Assembly (NCBI RefSeq): GCF_010685995.1
Contig: NZ_JAAGWK010000005.1
Coordinates: forward strand, 124,001-188,000
Length of the DNA: 64,000 nucleotides
Direction: 5' to 3'
Source: Goekera deserti
GTDB lineage: Bacteria; Actinomycetota; Actinomycetes; Mycobacteriales; Geodermatophilaceae
The notes beneath the pieces are model-generated. The model saw only the letters and a program-made list of their open reading frames with translations, did not search any database and was not told where the DNA came from. Position numbers and translations under genes: made by a program. Position 1 is the stretch's first letter. The number at the start of each line of letters is the position of its first letter. This document shows, piece by piece, positions 1 to 9,684 of this stretch.

Positions 1-78
1 GCCGGCGAGCAGGACGCCGACGGTGAGGGCGGCCAGGGGCGCGGTGAGGCGTCGGGGCAGGTGCATGCACCCCAGCAT
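1..78 (-). CDS. Partial CDS, N-terminal signal peptide of an exported protein
   Basis: The gene runs off the left edge, so only about 26 codons are visible. From the ATG at 78, or the in-frame ATG at 66, the peptide has a basic start (HLPRRL) followed by an Ala/Leu/Val-rich hydrophobic run ending VLLAG, which looks like a secretion signal and could be a lipobox if a Cys follows. It lies downstream of the polyprenyl synthase on the same strand, so it may be read from the same transcript. Function cannot be inferred. Such a short hydrophobic run can arise by chance in GC-rich DNA. Confidence 0.35.
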   Translation of the reverse strand, partial: MLGCMHLPRRLTAPLAALTVGVLLAG

Positions 79-133
79 CCCCGGTCCCGACCCGTGCCGG
101 GGCCGGCCACGGACGCGTCCGGCGCCGCGGGCC

Positions 134-1201
134 TCAGGAGCTGCGGGTCACCACGTAGTCGCAGAGGGCCGAGAGCGCGTCGCGCACCTCGCCGTCGGGC
201 AGGGCGGTGAGCCGGGCACGGGCTCGGCCGGCGTACTCCTCGAGCATCCGGGTGGCCCGGGCCAGCGATGCGGAACCGCGCAGCAGGGCGAGCGCCTCGG
301 CGTGCTCGGCGTCGTCGGTGACGGGGCGGGCCACCAGCTCGCGCAGCCGGGCCTCGGCCGGGTCGGTGCCGGCCAGGGCCAGCAGCGCGGGCAGCGTGGC
401 GATGCCCTCGCGCAGGTCGGTGCCCGGCGCCTTGCCCGACGTGCCGCCCTGGCTGACGATGTCCAGCAGGTCGTCGGACAGCTGGAAGGCGATGCCGACG
501 TCCTCGCCGAACGCGGTGAGCTCCTCGACCAGTGCGGCCGGCGCGCCGGCGAACGAGGCGCCGAAGCGGGCCGAGGTGGCCACCAGCGAGCCGGTCTTGT
601 CACCCAGCACGGCCAGGTAGTGCGCCACCGGGTCCTCACCCGGGGTGGCGCCGACGGTCTCCCGGATCTGGCCGGTGACCAGCCGCTCGAAGGTGCGCGC
701 CTGGATGCGCACCGCCTCGGGGCCGAGGTCGGCCAGCAGGTCCGAGGCGCGGGCGAACAGGAAGTCCCCGGCCAGGATGGCGATGCTGTTGCCCCAGCGG
801 CTGTTCGCGCTGGGCGCCCCGCGCCGCAGGTCGGCCTCGTCCATGACGTCGTCGTGGTAGAGCGTGGCCAGGTGGGTCAGCTCCACCACGACCGCGGCCG
901 GCACCACGCCGGGGGCGTGCGGGTCACCGAGCTGCGCGGCCAGCAGGGTGAGCAGCGGGCGGAAGCGCTTGCCCCCGGCGAGCATCAGGTGCCCGGCGGC
1001 CTCGGTGACGAAGGCGTGCTCGCTGGTGACCGCCGACTCCAGCGCCGACTCGACCACGCCGAGGGCGTCGGACAGCGCGTCGCCGAGCTCACCGTCGGGC
1101 AGCCACGGGCCGATCGTGGAGGCCGGTGGGGCCGTCCGGTGCCACAGCTGCGTCGTGCCCTCGGTCGCGTCGTGCGCTGCCGCGGCGGCGTTCCCGGTCA
1201 T
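134..1201 (-). CDS. Polyprenyl diphosphate synthase (long-chain, trans-type)
   Basis: A trans-isoprenyl diphosphate synthase of 355 residues, which condenses isopentenyl diphosphate onto an allylic primer. Both aspartate-rich motifs are visible: DDVMD at about 117-121 followed by the RR of DEADLRR, and DDLLD at about 244-248. GGKRFRP near 76-82 is the usual substrate-binding stretch. The residue five before the first motif is Ala, which in this family permits long products, so the menaquinone side chain is the likely product (inference). The ATG overlaps the nuoN stop by one base (TGATG), so it is translated as the last known gene of the nuo operon. This couples tail synthesis to complex I. 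In other actinobacteria it is named grcC1 or heptaprenyl synthase; the exact chain length cannot be read from the sequence. Confidence 0.93.
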   Translation of the reverse strand: MTGNAAAAAHDATEGTTQLWHRTAPPASTIGPWLPDGELGDALSDALGVVESALESAVTSEHAFVTEAAGHLMLAGGKRFRPLLTLLAAQLGDPHAPGVVPAAVVVELTHLATLYHDDVMDEADLRRGAPSANSRWGNSIAILAGDFLFARASDLLADLGPEAVRIQARTFERLVTGQIRETVGATPGEDPVAHYLAVLGDKTGSLVATSARFGASFAGAPAALVEELTAFGEDVGIAFQLSDDLLDIVSQGGTSGKAPGTDLREGIATLPALLALAGTDPAEARLRELVARPVTDDAEHAEALALLRGSASLARATRMLEEYAGRARARLTALPDGEVRDALSALCDYVVTRSS

Positions 1202-2793
1202 CAAGCGCCGAAGATAGCCGCACGTTCGGCGAGCTCCAGCACCGCCCCGGGCACGACCCCGAGGACCAGCGTCGCCGACACGGTCACGGCCAGCACGATC
1301 GTCGTCGGCAGGCCGGGCACGCCGACCGTGGGGCCGTCCTCGGCCGGGTCGGAGAAGTACATCAGCACGACCAGCTTCAGGTAGTAGAACGCCGCGATGG
1401 CGCTGGCCACCAGGGCGACCACGACCAGCGGCCACGCGCCCTGCTCGATCGCCGCGCGGAACACGGTGAACTTGCCGATGAAGCCGCTGGTGAGCGGGAT
1501 GCCGGCCAGGGCGAGCAGGAAGAGGGTCATGATGGCGGCGGTCAGCGGCGAGCGGCGGGCCAGCCCGGCCCACTGCGACAGGTGCGTCGCCTCGCCGTCC
1601 CCGTCGCGCACCAGGGTGACCACGGCGAAGACCCCGACGGTGCTGATGCCGTAGGCGAGCAGGTAGAACATCGTGGCCTGCAGCCCGGAGCCCGTGCCAC
1701 CCGGCCCGAGGCCCAGCACACCGGTGAGCAGGAAGCCGGCGTGCGCGATCGAGGAGTAGGCCAGCATCCGCTTGACGTCGGTCTGGGTGAGCCCGAGCAC
1801 CGCGCCCACCAGCATCGACACGATCGCGATGCCGTAGACCAGCGGCCGCCACGTCCACTCGCTGTCGCCGAAGGCCACGTAGAGCAGCCGCAGGATGGCC
1901 CCGAAGGCGGCGACCTTGGTGCACGCGGCCATGAAGGCGGTGACCGGGGTGGGGCTGCCCTGGTAGACGTCCGGCGTCCAGGTGTGGAAGGGGGCGACGC
2001 TGGCCTTGAACATCAGGCCGACGATCAGCAGGCCCAGGCCGATGACCGGCAGGGTCGAGGTGCTGTCCTCCAGCCCGGCGGCCCGGATGTCGGCCAGCTG
2101 CACGCTGCCGGTGGACCCGTAGACCAGCGCCAGGCCGTAGAGGAAGAACGCGGAGGCGAAGGCGCCCAGCAGGAAGTACTTGAGCGCCGCCTCCTGGGAC
2201 AGCAGCCGGCGGCGGCGGGCCATCCCGGCCAGCAGGTACAGCGGCAGGCTGAGCACCTCGAGGGCGACGAACATGATCAGCAGGTCGTTCGCCGCGGTGA
2301 ACAGCATCATCCCGGCGATGGCGAACGTCGCCAGCGGGTAGACCTCGGTCTGCACCCGCTGCGCGGTCATCAGCTCGCGGTCCCGGGCGCTGCCGGCCGG
2401 CACGGCCGCGGACGCCACGAAGGAGGAGCGGGCGGGGTCCAGCGACCGCTCGGCGAACAGCAGGATCGACAGCGCCCCGAGCCCGGCGATGGTCGCCTGC
2501 AGGAACAGCCCCGCCCCGTCGACGGCGAGCGCCTGCGCGGCGGTGACCTCCCGGGTCCCGGCGAGCAGCACGCAGGCCACCAGCGCGCCGAGCGTGCCGG
2601 CCAGCGCCACGGCGACCTGCACCGGGTGCCGCACGTTCCGCGGCGCGAAGGCCTCCACCAGCACGCCGACGGCGGCCGCGCCGAAGACGCACAGCAGCGG
2701 CGTGATGCCCGCGAGGGAGAAGTCCGGGGCGTTGATCGCGTCCACCGCGACCGTGTCGAACCGTGCCGTGTCGAGTACCGGGCTGGCGCCCAT
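1201..2793 (-). CDS. nuoN: NADH-quinone oxidoreductase subunit N
   Basis: Antiporter-like membrane subunit of complex I, 530 residues, usual for actinobacterial NuoN. It is hydrophobic throughout with about 14 predicted helices and carries the proton-translocation signature of the family: a conserved Lys in FKASVAPFHTW and the PTPVTAFMAACTK loop. DVKRMLAYSSIAHAG is the Mrp-antiporter-type helix. The start is taken at the ATG at 2793, which shares a base with the nuoM stop (TGATG); reading the same frame further upstream gives only shadow sequence against nuoM. It lies between nuoM and the polyprenyl synthase and is co-transcribed with both. Confidence 0.97.
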   Translation of the reverse strand: MGASPVLDTARFDTVAVDAINAPDFSLAGITPLLCVFGAAAVGVLVEAFAPRNVRHPVQVAVALAGTLGALVACVLLAGTREVTAAQALAVDGAGLFLQATIAGLGALSILLFAERSLDPARSSFVASAAVPAGSARDRELMTAQRVQTEVYPLATFAIAGMMLFTAANDLLIMFVALEVLSLPLYLLAGMARRRRLLSQEAALKYFLLGAFASAFFLYGLALVYGSTGSVQLADIRAAGLEDSTSTLPVIGLGLLIVGLMFKASVAPFHTWTPDVYQGSPTPVTAFMAACTKVAAFGAILRLLYVAFGDSEWTWRPLVYGIAIVSMLVGAVLGLTQTDVKRMLAYSSIAHAGFLLTGVLGLGPGGTGSGLQATMFYLLAYGISTVGVFAVVTLVRDGDGEATHLSQWAGLARRSPLTAAIMTLFLLALAGIPLTSGFIGKFTVFRAAIEQGAWPLVVVALVASAIAAFYYLKLVVLMYFSDPAEDGPTVGVPGLPTTIVLAVTVSATLVLGVVPGAVLELAERAAIFGA

Positions 2794-4343
2794 CAGTCCC
2801 CCGCTCCTGCCTCGGTGATGGCCGGCGTGGTGCCGGCGGGATCGGACCCGATGTCGCTCATGGTCGCGCTGACCGCGGGGTCGATCAGGTCCAGCAGCGG
2901 CTGCGGGTAGACCCCGAGGCCGATGACCAGCGCGATCAGCGGCGCCGCGACGACGAGCTCGCGGCGGTCCAGGTCGTGGAAGCGCCCCGGCTCCTCGGCG
3001 ACCAGGCCCCGCTCGGGCCCGTGCATGGTGCGCTGCACCAGCAGCAGCACGTACAGCGCGGCCAGCACGATGCCGACGGTCGCGACGACCGTGAACGCCG
3101 GCCGGGTCGGGAAGGACCCGATGAGCACCAGGAACTCGCTGACGAAGCTGTTGGTGCCCGGCAGCGCCAGCGACGACAGGCCGGCGATCAGGAGCACCCC
3201 GGCCAGCACCGGCGCCCGCTTGGCCACCCCGCCGTACGCCGAGATCTCCCGCGTGCCGCCGCGGGCGATGAGCATCCCGATGGCCAGGAACAGCAGGCCG
3301 GTGCTGATCCCGTGGTTGACCATGTACAGCACCGCGCCGGTGCCGCCCTCGGTGCTGAAGGCGAAGATGCCGAGCGCGATGAACCCGAAGTGGGCGATCG
3401 ACGTGTACGTGACCAGCCGTTTCAGGTCGCTCTGGCCCATCGCCAGCAGGGCCGCGTAGATGATGCCGATGACCGCCAGGGTCAGGATCCACGGCGCGAA
3501 GTCGCGGGCGGCGTCGGGGAACAGCGGCAGGCAGTAGCGCAGGAAGCCGAAGGTGCCGACCTTGTCCAGCACCCCGACGAGCAGCACGCCGCCGCCGATC
3601 GGGGCCTCGGCACCGGAGTCCGGCAGCCAGGTGTGGAACGGGAACAGCGGCGCCTTGATGGCGAAGGCCAGGAAGAAGCCGAGGAACAGCAGCTTCTGCA
3701 CGTCGGTGTCGATCTCCAGCTGGCGCAGCGCGTCGAAGGCGAAGGTGCCCTCGCCGAGCTGGGAGTTGCTCACCACGTACAGGCCGATGACCGAGGCGAG
3801 CATGACCAGCCCGCCGAGCAGGCTGTAGAGGAAGAACTTCACCGCCGCGTACTGCCGGCGCGGGCCGCCGAAGCTCCCGATGATGAAGTACATCGGGACG
3901 AGCATCGCCTCGAAGAACACGTAGAACAGGAACACGTCGGTGGCGGCGAAGACGCCGACCATCATCGCCTCGAGCACCAGCAGCCAGGCGAAGTAGCCGC
4001 GCATCGAGCGGCGGCCGGCGGAGGTGTCGTCCCAGGACGCGACCACCACGACGGGCACCAGCACCCCGATGAGCAGCAGCATCACCAGCGCGATGCCGTC
4101 CACACCGAGGGCGAAGTCGACGCCGAAGCTCTCGATCCACGGCGTGCTGGTGGTCAGCTGGAACCGGTCGCCGCCGGTGTCGAAGGCGATCGTCGCGCCG
4201 GCGGCGAGCACCAGCACGGCCAGGCTCACCCCGAGGGTCAGCCCCCGGGCCAGCGGGTCGCGGCCGGCGGGCAGTGCGGCCACGACCGCACCACCGACCA
4301 GCGGCAGGGCGATCATGACGATCAGCCACGGGAAGTCGGTCAT
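2793..4343 (-). CDS. nuoM: NADH-quinone oxidoreductase subunit M
   Basis: Second antiporter-like subunit of the complex I membrane arm, 516 residues. Family signatures include GVDGIALVMLLL near 85, FEAMLVPMYFIIG (the conserved Glu of helix 5), KAPLFPFHTWLPD with its proton-path Lys, and DLKRLVTYTSIAHFG. The ATG at 4343 has a GGAGG 8 bases upstream (GCGGAGGCGACCCG before the ATG), a clear ribosome-binding site. A 58-base gap separates it from nuoL, one of the few real spacers in this operon. It ends on a TGATG junction with nuoN. Confidence 0.97.
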   Translation of the reverse strand: MTDFPWLIVMIALPLVGGAVVAALPAGRDPLARGLTLGVSLAVLVLAAGATIAFDTGGDRFQLTTSTPWIESFGVDFALGVDGIALVMLLLIGVLVPVVVVASWDDTSAGRRSMRGYFAWLLVLEAMMVGVFAATDVFLFYVFFEAMLVPMYFIIGSFGGPRRQYAAVKFFLYSLLGGLVMLASVIGLYVVSNSQLGEGTFAFDALRQLEIDTDVQKLLFLGFFLAFAIKAPLFPFHTWLPDSGAEAPIGGGVLLVGVLDKVGTFGFLRYCLPLFPDAARDFAPWILTLAVIGIIYAALLAMGQSDLKRLVTYTSIAHFGFIALGIFAFSTEGGTGAVLYMVNHGISTGLLFLAIGMLIARGGTREISAYGGVAKRAPVLAGVLLIAGLSSLALPGTNSFVSEFLVLIGSFPTRPAFTVVATVGIVLAALYVLLLVQRTMHGPERGLVAEEPGRFHDLDRRELVVAAPLIALVIGLGVYPQPLLDLIDPAVSATMSDIGSDPAGTTPAITEAGAGD

Positions 4344-4401
4344 CGGGTCGCCTCCGCGGGCATCGTCGTCCGGGGTGCGGTCGTCGGGGTGGGCAGGGCG
4401 C

Positions 4402-6306
4402 TCACGAGGCCACCGCCAGCAGGGCCGCGGTCACGATGACGGCGCCACCGAGCATGCCGAGGGCATAGCTGCGCACGAAGCCGGTCTGCGCCCGCCCCAG
4501 CCGGGACGACGAGCCGCCCAGCCCGGCGGCGAGGCCGTTGACCGCGCCGTCGACGCCCCGGTTGTCCACCCACACCAGCGCGCGGGTGAGCCACATGCCG
4601 GGACGCATGAAGACCGACTCGTTGAGGGCGTCGGCGTACAGGTTGCGCCGGGCGGCGGTGACCACCGGCGACACCCGGGCGGGTGCGGTGACCGGCACCT
4701 CGCGGCGGCCGACCAGCAGCCACGCGGCGATCACGCCGACGGCCACGACCGCGGTGACCAGCACGCTGACCAGCAGCGGCGCGATCACGTGCTCGCGCTC
4801 GGCCTCCGGGCCGAACACCGGCTCCAGCCACTCGACCAGCGGGAAGGTCTGGGTGAGCAGGAAGCCGCCGGCGACCGACCCGACGGCCAGCACGATCATC
4901 GGCACGGTCATCACCGGCGGGGACTCGTGCGGGTGCACGCCGTCCTCCCAGCGGGGGGTGCCGAAGAAGGTCATGAACATCAGCCGGGTCATGTAGAACG
5001 CGGTCAGCCCGGCGCCCAGCACGGCGACCCCGCCGAGCAGCCAGCCCGAGGTGCCGCCCTTGTCGAAGGCGGCCTCGATGATCGCGTCCTTGGTCCAGTA
5101 GCCGGACAGGAACGGGAACCCGATCAGCGCCAGGTAGCCCAGGCCGAAGGTGACGAAGGTGGTCTTCATCTTCGTGGCCAGGCCGCCGAAGCGGCGCATG
5201 TCGACCTGGTCGCCCATCCCGTGCATCACCGAGCCCGCGCCCAGGAACAGCCCCGCCTTGAAGAAGCCGTGGGTGACCAGGTGCGCGATGCCGGCCGCGT
5301 AGCCCACCGGGCCGAGGCCGACGGCGAGGAACATGTAGCCGATCTGGCTGACCGTGGAGTAGGCCAGCACCTTCTTGATGTCGTCGTGGGCGCAGCCGAT
5401 CACCGCACCGATCAGGATCGTCACCGCCCCGATCACCAGGACGACGGTCCGCGCGGTCTCGGTGGCGTCGTAGACCGGGGCGGACCGGGCGATCAGGTAC
5501 ACCCCGGCGGTGACCATGGTGGCCGCGTGGATCAGCGCCGAAACCGGGGTCGGGCCCTCCATGGCGTCGGGCAGCCAGGCCTGCAGCGGGAACTGGCCGC
5601 TCTTGCCGCAGGCGCCCAGCAGCAGGAGCAGGCCGATGGCGGTGACGGTGCCGCCGGCCAGCAGGCCGACCGAGCCGAACACGTCCTCGTAGGACGTGGT
5701 GCCCAGCTGGGCGAACATCACGAAGATCGCGATCGCCAGCCCGACGTCGCCGACCCGGTTCATGATGAACGCCTTCTTGGCCGCGGTGGCGGCCGACGGG
5801 CGGGTGTACCAGAACGCGATGAGCAGGTAGGACGCCAGGCCGACGCCCTCCCAGCCGACGTAGAGCGCGACGTAGGAGTTGCCCAGGACCAGCACCAGCA
5901 TCGCGGCGACGAACAGGTTCAGGTAGGCGAAGAACCGGCGGCGGCCGGGGTCGTGCGCCATGTAGCCGATCGAGTAGACGTGGATCAGCGTGCCGACGCC
6001 GGTGATGAGCAGCAGGAACACCGCCGACAGCGGGTCGACGAGCAGCCCGGCCCGGACGTCGAGGGAGCCGCTGTCGATGAAGGTGAACAGGTCCACCGTC
6101 ACCGACTCCTCGGCCAGCCCGGCGAGCTGCACCACCGACAGCACGCCGAGGACGAAGGACGCGGCGACCAGCCCGGTGGCCAGCAGGTGGCCCCAGCGGT
6201 CGGTGCGGCGGCCGCCGAGCAGGAGCACGGCGGCGCCCAGCAGCGGCAGCGCGATCAGCAGCCAGGACGCGGAGAGCAGCCCGGTCGCGGGCAGCGTCTC
6301 AGGCAT
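4402..6306 (-). CDS. nuoL: NADH-quinone oxidoreductase subunit L
   Basis: Largest antiporter-like subunit, 634 residues, with the long C-terminal amphipathic (lateral) helix expected of NuoL. Conserved stretches include [17 protein letters not shown] with the family Glu, [31 protein letters not shown] in two parts, and [18 protein letters not shown]. It contributes to proton pumping at the distal end of the membrane arm. It follows nuoK after a 73-base spacer that contains no gene. Length and motif order match the family and nothing appears missing. Confidence 0.97.
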   Translation of the reverse strand: MPETLPATGLLSASWLLIALPLLGAAVLLLGGRRTDRWGHLLATGLVAASFVLGVLSVVQLAGLAEESVTVDLFTFIDSGSLDVRAGLLVDPLSAVFLLLITGVGTLIHVYSIGYMAHDPGRRRFFAYLNLFVAAMLVLVLGNSYVALYVGWEGVGLASYLLIAFWYTRPSAATAAKKAFIMNRVGDVGLAIAIFVMFAQLGTTSYEDVFGSVGLLAGGTVTAIGLLLLLGACGKSGQFPLQAWLPDAMEGPTPVSALIHAATMVTAGVYLIARSAPVYDATETARTVVLVIGAVTILIGAVIGCAHDDIKKVLAYSTVSQIGYMFLAVGLGPVGYAAGIAHLVTHGFFKAGLFLGAGSVMHGMGDQVDMRRFGGLATKMKTTFVTFGLGYLALIGFPFLSGYWTKDAIIEAAFDKGGTSGWLLGGVAVLGAGLTAFYMTRLMFMTFFGTPRWEDGVHPHESPPVMTVPMIVLAVGSVAGGFLLTQTFPLVEWLEPVFGPEAEREHVIAPLLVSVLVTAVVAVGVIAAWLLVGRREVPVTAPARVSPVVTAARRNLYADALNESVFMRPGMWLTRALVWVDNRGVDGAVNGLAAGLGGSSSRLGRAQTGFVRSYALGMLGGAVIVTAALLAVAS

Positions 6307-6379
6307 GGTCGTATCCCAGCACGGGGCAGCTCCGTCTCGCCGTCGTCAGCGGGTGGTGGTGTGGGGGGGGTGGCGCGGG

Positions 6380-6679
6380 TCAGTACTTGAGCAGGTTGGC
6401 GTCGTCGACGGAGGCCGACCGGCGGGTGCGGTAGATCGACATGATGATCGCCAGGCCGACGACCACCTCGGCCGCGGCGACCACCATCACGAAGAAGGCG
6501 ATGATCTGGCCGTCGATCGTCCCGGTGGCCCGGGCGAAGGTGACCAGCGTCAGGTTGACCGAGTTGAGCATCAGCTCGATGCACATGAAGACGACGATCG
6601 CGTTGCGGCGCACCAGCACGCCGATGGCACCGATCGTGAACAGGACGGCGGCGAGCACCAGGTAGTTGGTCAGCGTCAT
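6380..6679 (-). CDS. nuoK: NADH-quinone oxidoreductase subunit K
   Basis: Small three-helix membrane subunit of complex I, 99 residues, exactly the usual size. The conserved pattern [17 protein letters not shown] carries the membrane-buried Glu of helix 2, and a second acidic residue follows in [11 protein letters not shown]. The start overlaps the nuoJ stop as ATGA, so the two are translationally coupled. It ends 73 bases before nuoL. Confidence 0.97.
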   Translation of the reverse strand: MTLTNYLVLAAVLFTIGAIGVLVRRNAIVVFMCIELMLNSVNLTLVTFARATGTIDGQIIAFFVMVVAAAEVVVGLAIIMSIYRTRRSASVDDANLLKY

Positions 6680-7530
6680 CGCGGCGTCTCCCCCCGCTGC
6701 TGGCCAGTGCCCGACGTGCTGCCCAGCGAGGCGTCGGAGTCCTCGATGGCCCGGCCCCGCGGACCGGTCTCCGACAGCCCGGGGCGGGGCATCTCGTCGA
6801 CGTCCTGCGGCTCGACGCCGGTGGCGAAGCTGCTCTCGGCGATGCCACCGTCGGGCAGCCGGCCCGGGGCGGCGATGGAGTTGGCCCGGGCGTAGACGCC
6901 CGGTCCGGGCAGCGTCTGCGGCCGCTCGGTGAGGAAGCGGGCCCGGGACAGCTCGCGCTGGGTCTGCCGGCTGCCGGGCTCGCGCTCGATGTGGGCCAGC
7001 ACCATCGCGCCCACCGCCGCGGTGATCAGCAGGGCACTGGTCACCTCGAAGGCGAGCAGGTAGTCGGTGAACAGCGAGCGGGCGATGGCCGGCACGTTGC
7101 CGTCGGTGCCCTGCACGCCCTCCAGGCCGGTGACCACCAGACCCTCGGTGGCCCGGGCGATGCCCGCGCCGACCAGGCCGGCGAACCCCACGCCGAGCAC
7201 GATCGCGGCCAGCCGCTGGCCGCGCAGCGTCTCGACCACGGAGTCCGCGGAGTCCCGGCCGACCAGCATCAGCACGAACAGGAAGAGGATCATGATCGCG
7301 CCGGTGTAGACGATGATCTGCACGGCACCCAGGAACGGCGCCTGCTGGATCACGTAGAACACCCCGAGCGCCAGCATGCTGTTCACCAGGAACAGCGCCG
7401 AGTGCACGGCGTTGCGGCTGAACACCATGCCCAGCGCGCCGGCGAGCGCGACCGGGGCGAGCAGCCAGAAGGCCACCGTCTCCCCCGTGCCGATCTGCGC
7501 CCCGCCGGCGGCGGCGGCGAGCACGGTCAT
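6676..7530 (-). CDS. nuoJ: NADH-quinone oxidoreductase subunit J with long polar tail
   Basis: Membrane subunit of complex I, 284 residues. The N-terminal five-helix part carries the typical [17 protein letters not shown] stretch, containing the pi-bulge helix that opens and closes the proton path in structures of the family. Roughly the last 90 residues, after HIEREPGS, form a polar Pro/Gly-rich tail absent from enterobacterial NuoJ; actinobacterial versions often have such a tail. The start is the ATG at 7530, overlapping the nuoI stop as ATGA. Sequence upstream in the same frame is shadow reading of nuoI. Confidence 0.95.
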   Translation of the reverse strand: MTVLAAAAGGAQIGTGETVAFWLLAPVALAGALGMVFSRNAVHSALFLVNSMLALGVFYVIQQAPFLGAVQIIVYTGAIMILFLFVLMLVGRDSADSVVETLRGQRLAAIVLGVGFAGLVGAGIARATEGLVVTGLEGVQGTDGNVPAIARSLFTDYLLAFEVTSALLITAAVGAMVLAHIEREPGSRQTQRELSRARFLTERPQTLPGPGVYARANSIAAPGRLPDGGIAESSFATGVEPQDVDEMPRPGLSETGPRGRAIEDSDASLGSTSGTGQQRGETPR

Positions 7531-8180
7531 GCCCGGCCGCCCACGGGGGTGGCGCCGGCCGCCGGCGGTGCGTCCAGGGCGGGCGCGGCCGGGCGGGCCG
7601 GCCGCGGGGCGTAGTAGTCGGCGTCGTCCCCGAGCCGCATCGGGTGCGGGGGCTGCTCCATGCCGGGCAGCAGCGGCGCCATCAGCTGCTCCTTGGTGAA
7701 GATCAGGTCCTGCCGGTTGTCGTCGGCCAGCTCGAAGTCGTTGCTCATGGTCAGCGACCGGGTCGGGCAGGCCTCGATGCACAACCCGCAGAAGATGCAG
7801 CGCAGGTAGTTGATCTGGTAGACGCGGCCGTAGCGCTCACCCGGTGAGAACCGCTGCTCGTCGGTGTTGTCCCCGCCCTCGACGTAGATCGCGTCGGCCG
7901 GGCAGGCCCAGGCGCACAGCTCGCAGCCCACGCACTTCTCCAGCCCGTCGGGGTGCCGGTTCAGCACGTGCCGGCCGTGGTAGCGCGGCTTGGTCACCTT
8001 GGCGACCTCGGGGTACTCCTCGGTGGTCACCTTCTTGAACATCGTCGAGAAGGTGATGCCGAAGCCCTGCAGCGGCGCCGGCAGCAGGCTGGGGCGCTGC
8101 GGCTTCACCGGCGCCCGGTCCGCGCCGGCCGGCCGGGCGACCTGCCCGTCGCCACGGCGGGCGGGGGTCTGGTCAGGCAT
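7527..8180 (-). CDS. nuoI: NADH-quinone oxidoreductase subunit I (two 4Fe-4S ferredoxin-like subunit)
   Basis: Peripheral-arm subunit of 217 residues carrying clusters N6a and N6b. Both tetracysteine motifs are complete: [12 protein letters not shown] near 85 and [12 protein letters not shown] near 130. The N terminus has about 25 extra polar residues and the C terminus an Ala/Pro-rich tail ([16 protein letters not shown]). The ATG at 8180 overlaps the nuoH stop by 8 bases. It passes electrons from NuoG towards NuoB and the quinone site. Confidence 0.96.
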   Translation of the reverse strand: MPDQTPARRGDGQVARPAGADRAPVKPQRPSLLPAPLQGFGITFSTMFKKVTTEEYPEVAKVTKPRYHGRHVLNRHPDGLEKCVGCELCAWACPADAIYVEGGDNTDEQRFSPGERYGRVYQINYLRCIFCGLCIEACPTRSLTMSNDFELADDNRQDLIFTKEQLMAPLLPGMEQPPHPMRLGDDADYYAPRPARPAAPALDAPPAAGATPVGGRA

Positions 8181-9684
8181 CGTCGTCCTCTCGGTCGGGG
8201 GTGGTCGGGGTGCTGTCGGCGGCGGTGGCGCCACCGGGGCGGCCGCGCCGGCCGCTGGCCACCACACCGGCGGCGGCACCGACCGGCTCCTTGCTGCGCA
8301 GCCGGGGCGACGGCGGCACCACGAGGTCCATCGGCGGCACCGGGAACCCGCCCGCGGAGCGGCTGGGCCCACCGGCCTGGGCCGGGCGGCGGCGCGGGCC
8401 GGCGGCCGGCAGCACCTCCGGCTCGGGCTCGGTGGCCCGGGTGGCCCCGGCCGCGGCCTTGAGCGCGGCGACCCGGGTGGCCCGGTTGCGGCGGCGCGAG
8501 GCGATCAGCAGCCCGGCGATGAGCACCGCGGCGATCGGCACCCCGATGTAGAAGGCGACCTCACCGGAGTCCAGGTCCGCCTCGCGGCCGACGGTGCGCA
8601 TGGTGGCGACGACGAGGATCCAGACCAGCGCCGTGGGCACCAGCACCTTCCAGCCGAAGCTCATGAACTGGTCGTAGCGCATGCGGGGCAGCGTGCCGCG
8701 CAGCCAGACGAACACGAACAGGGCGAGCACGACCTTGGCCGTCCACCACAGCAGCGGCCACCAGCCGGTGTTCGCGCCGTCCCAGATCGAGATCGGCCAC
8801 GGCGCCCGCCAGCCGCCGAGGAACAGCGTCGCGGCCAGCGCCGAGACGGTGACCATGTTGATGTACTCGGCCAGGAAGAACAGCGCGAACTTCAGCGACG
8901 AGTACTCGGTGTGGAACCCGCCGACCAGCTCGCTCTCGGCCTCGGGCAGGTCGAACGGCGCCCGGTTGGTCTCCCCGACCACCGCGATCACGTAGATGAC
9001 GAAGGAGACCGGCAGCAGGACGGCGAACCAGCTCGGCCCCTGGGTCTCGAAGCCGAAGAAGGAGACCTGGTTGCCACCGGCCTGGGCGGCGACGATCTCC
9101 GAGGTGGACATGGAGCCCGCGTAGAGGAACACCGCCACGATGGACAGGCCCATGGCGATCTCGTAGCTGACCATCTGCGCGGCACTGCGCAGGCTGCCCA
9201 GCAGCGGGTAGGTGGAGCCGGAGGCCCAGCCGCCGAGCACGATCCCGTAGATGCCCATGGCCGAGCAGGCCAGCACGATGAGCACCCCGATCGGGGCGTC
9301 GGTGAGCTGCAGCGGGGTGCGCTCGCCGAAGATGCTGACCGTCGGCCCCAGCGGGATCACCGAGAACGCGAGGAACGCCGGGACGGTGGCCAGCACCGGG
9401 GCCAGGAAGTACACCGGCCGGTCGGCCAGCGCCGGCATGATGTCCTCCTTCAGCGCCAGCTTCAGGCCGTCGGCCAGGCTCTGCAGGGAGCCGCGCGGGC
9501 CCACCCGGTTGGGGCCGATCCGCTGCTGCATCCGGGCGACGACCTTGCGCTCGAAGATGATCGCGAACAGCGTCAGCAGGACGAGGATCCCGAAGACACC
9601 GACGATCTTGATGAGCACGATCCACCAGACGTCGGTGCCGAAGTCCTCCAGCGTGGGCTGGTCGGCACTCGCGAGCAGGCTCAT
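8173..9684 (-). CDS. nuoH: NADH-quinone oxidoreductase subunit H with C-terminal extension
   Basis: Membrane subunit forming the quinone chamber floor, 503 residues. Conserved stretches are [19 protein letters not shown] near the N terminus, the acidic loop [23 protein letters not shown], and [12 protein letters not shown] near the end of the core. The core resembles typical NuoH of about 410 residues. A further ~90 residues (after IASRRRNR) are polar, Pro/Gly/Arg-rich and end in acidic DREDDDA. The start is the ATG at 9684, overlapping the nuoG stop as ATGA. Confidence 0.96.
   Translation of the reverse strand: MSLLASADQPTLEDFGTDVWWIVLIKIVGVFGILVLLTLFAIIFERKVVARMQQRIGPNRVGPRGSLQSLADGLKLALKEDIMPALADRPVYFLAPVLATVPAFLAFSVIPLGPTVSIFGERTPLQLTDAPIGVLIVLACSAMGIYGIVLGGWASGSTYPLLGSLRSAAQMVSYEIAMGLSIVAVFLYAGSMSTSEIVAAQAGGNQVSFFGFETQGPSWFAVLLPVSFVIYVIAVVGETNRAPFDLPEAESELVGGFHTEYSSLKFALFFLAEYINMVTVSALAATLFLGGWRAPWPISIWDGANTGWWPLLWWTAKVVLALFVFVWLRGTLPRMRYDQFMSFGWKVLVPTALVWILVVATMRTVGREADLDSGEVAFYIGVPIAAVLIAGLLIASRRRNRATRVAALKAAAGATRATEPEPEVLPAAGPRRRPAQAGGPSRSAGGFPVPPMDLVVPPSPRLRSKEPVGAAAGVVASGRRGRPGGATAADSTPTTPDREDDDA

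Noticed and set aside
1126-2910. Long plus-strand frame rich in Arg, Gln, His and Gly opposite nuoN
   Set aside because: It is the antisense shadow of nuoN; composition and lack of any domain are typical of mirror frames in GC-rich DNA.
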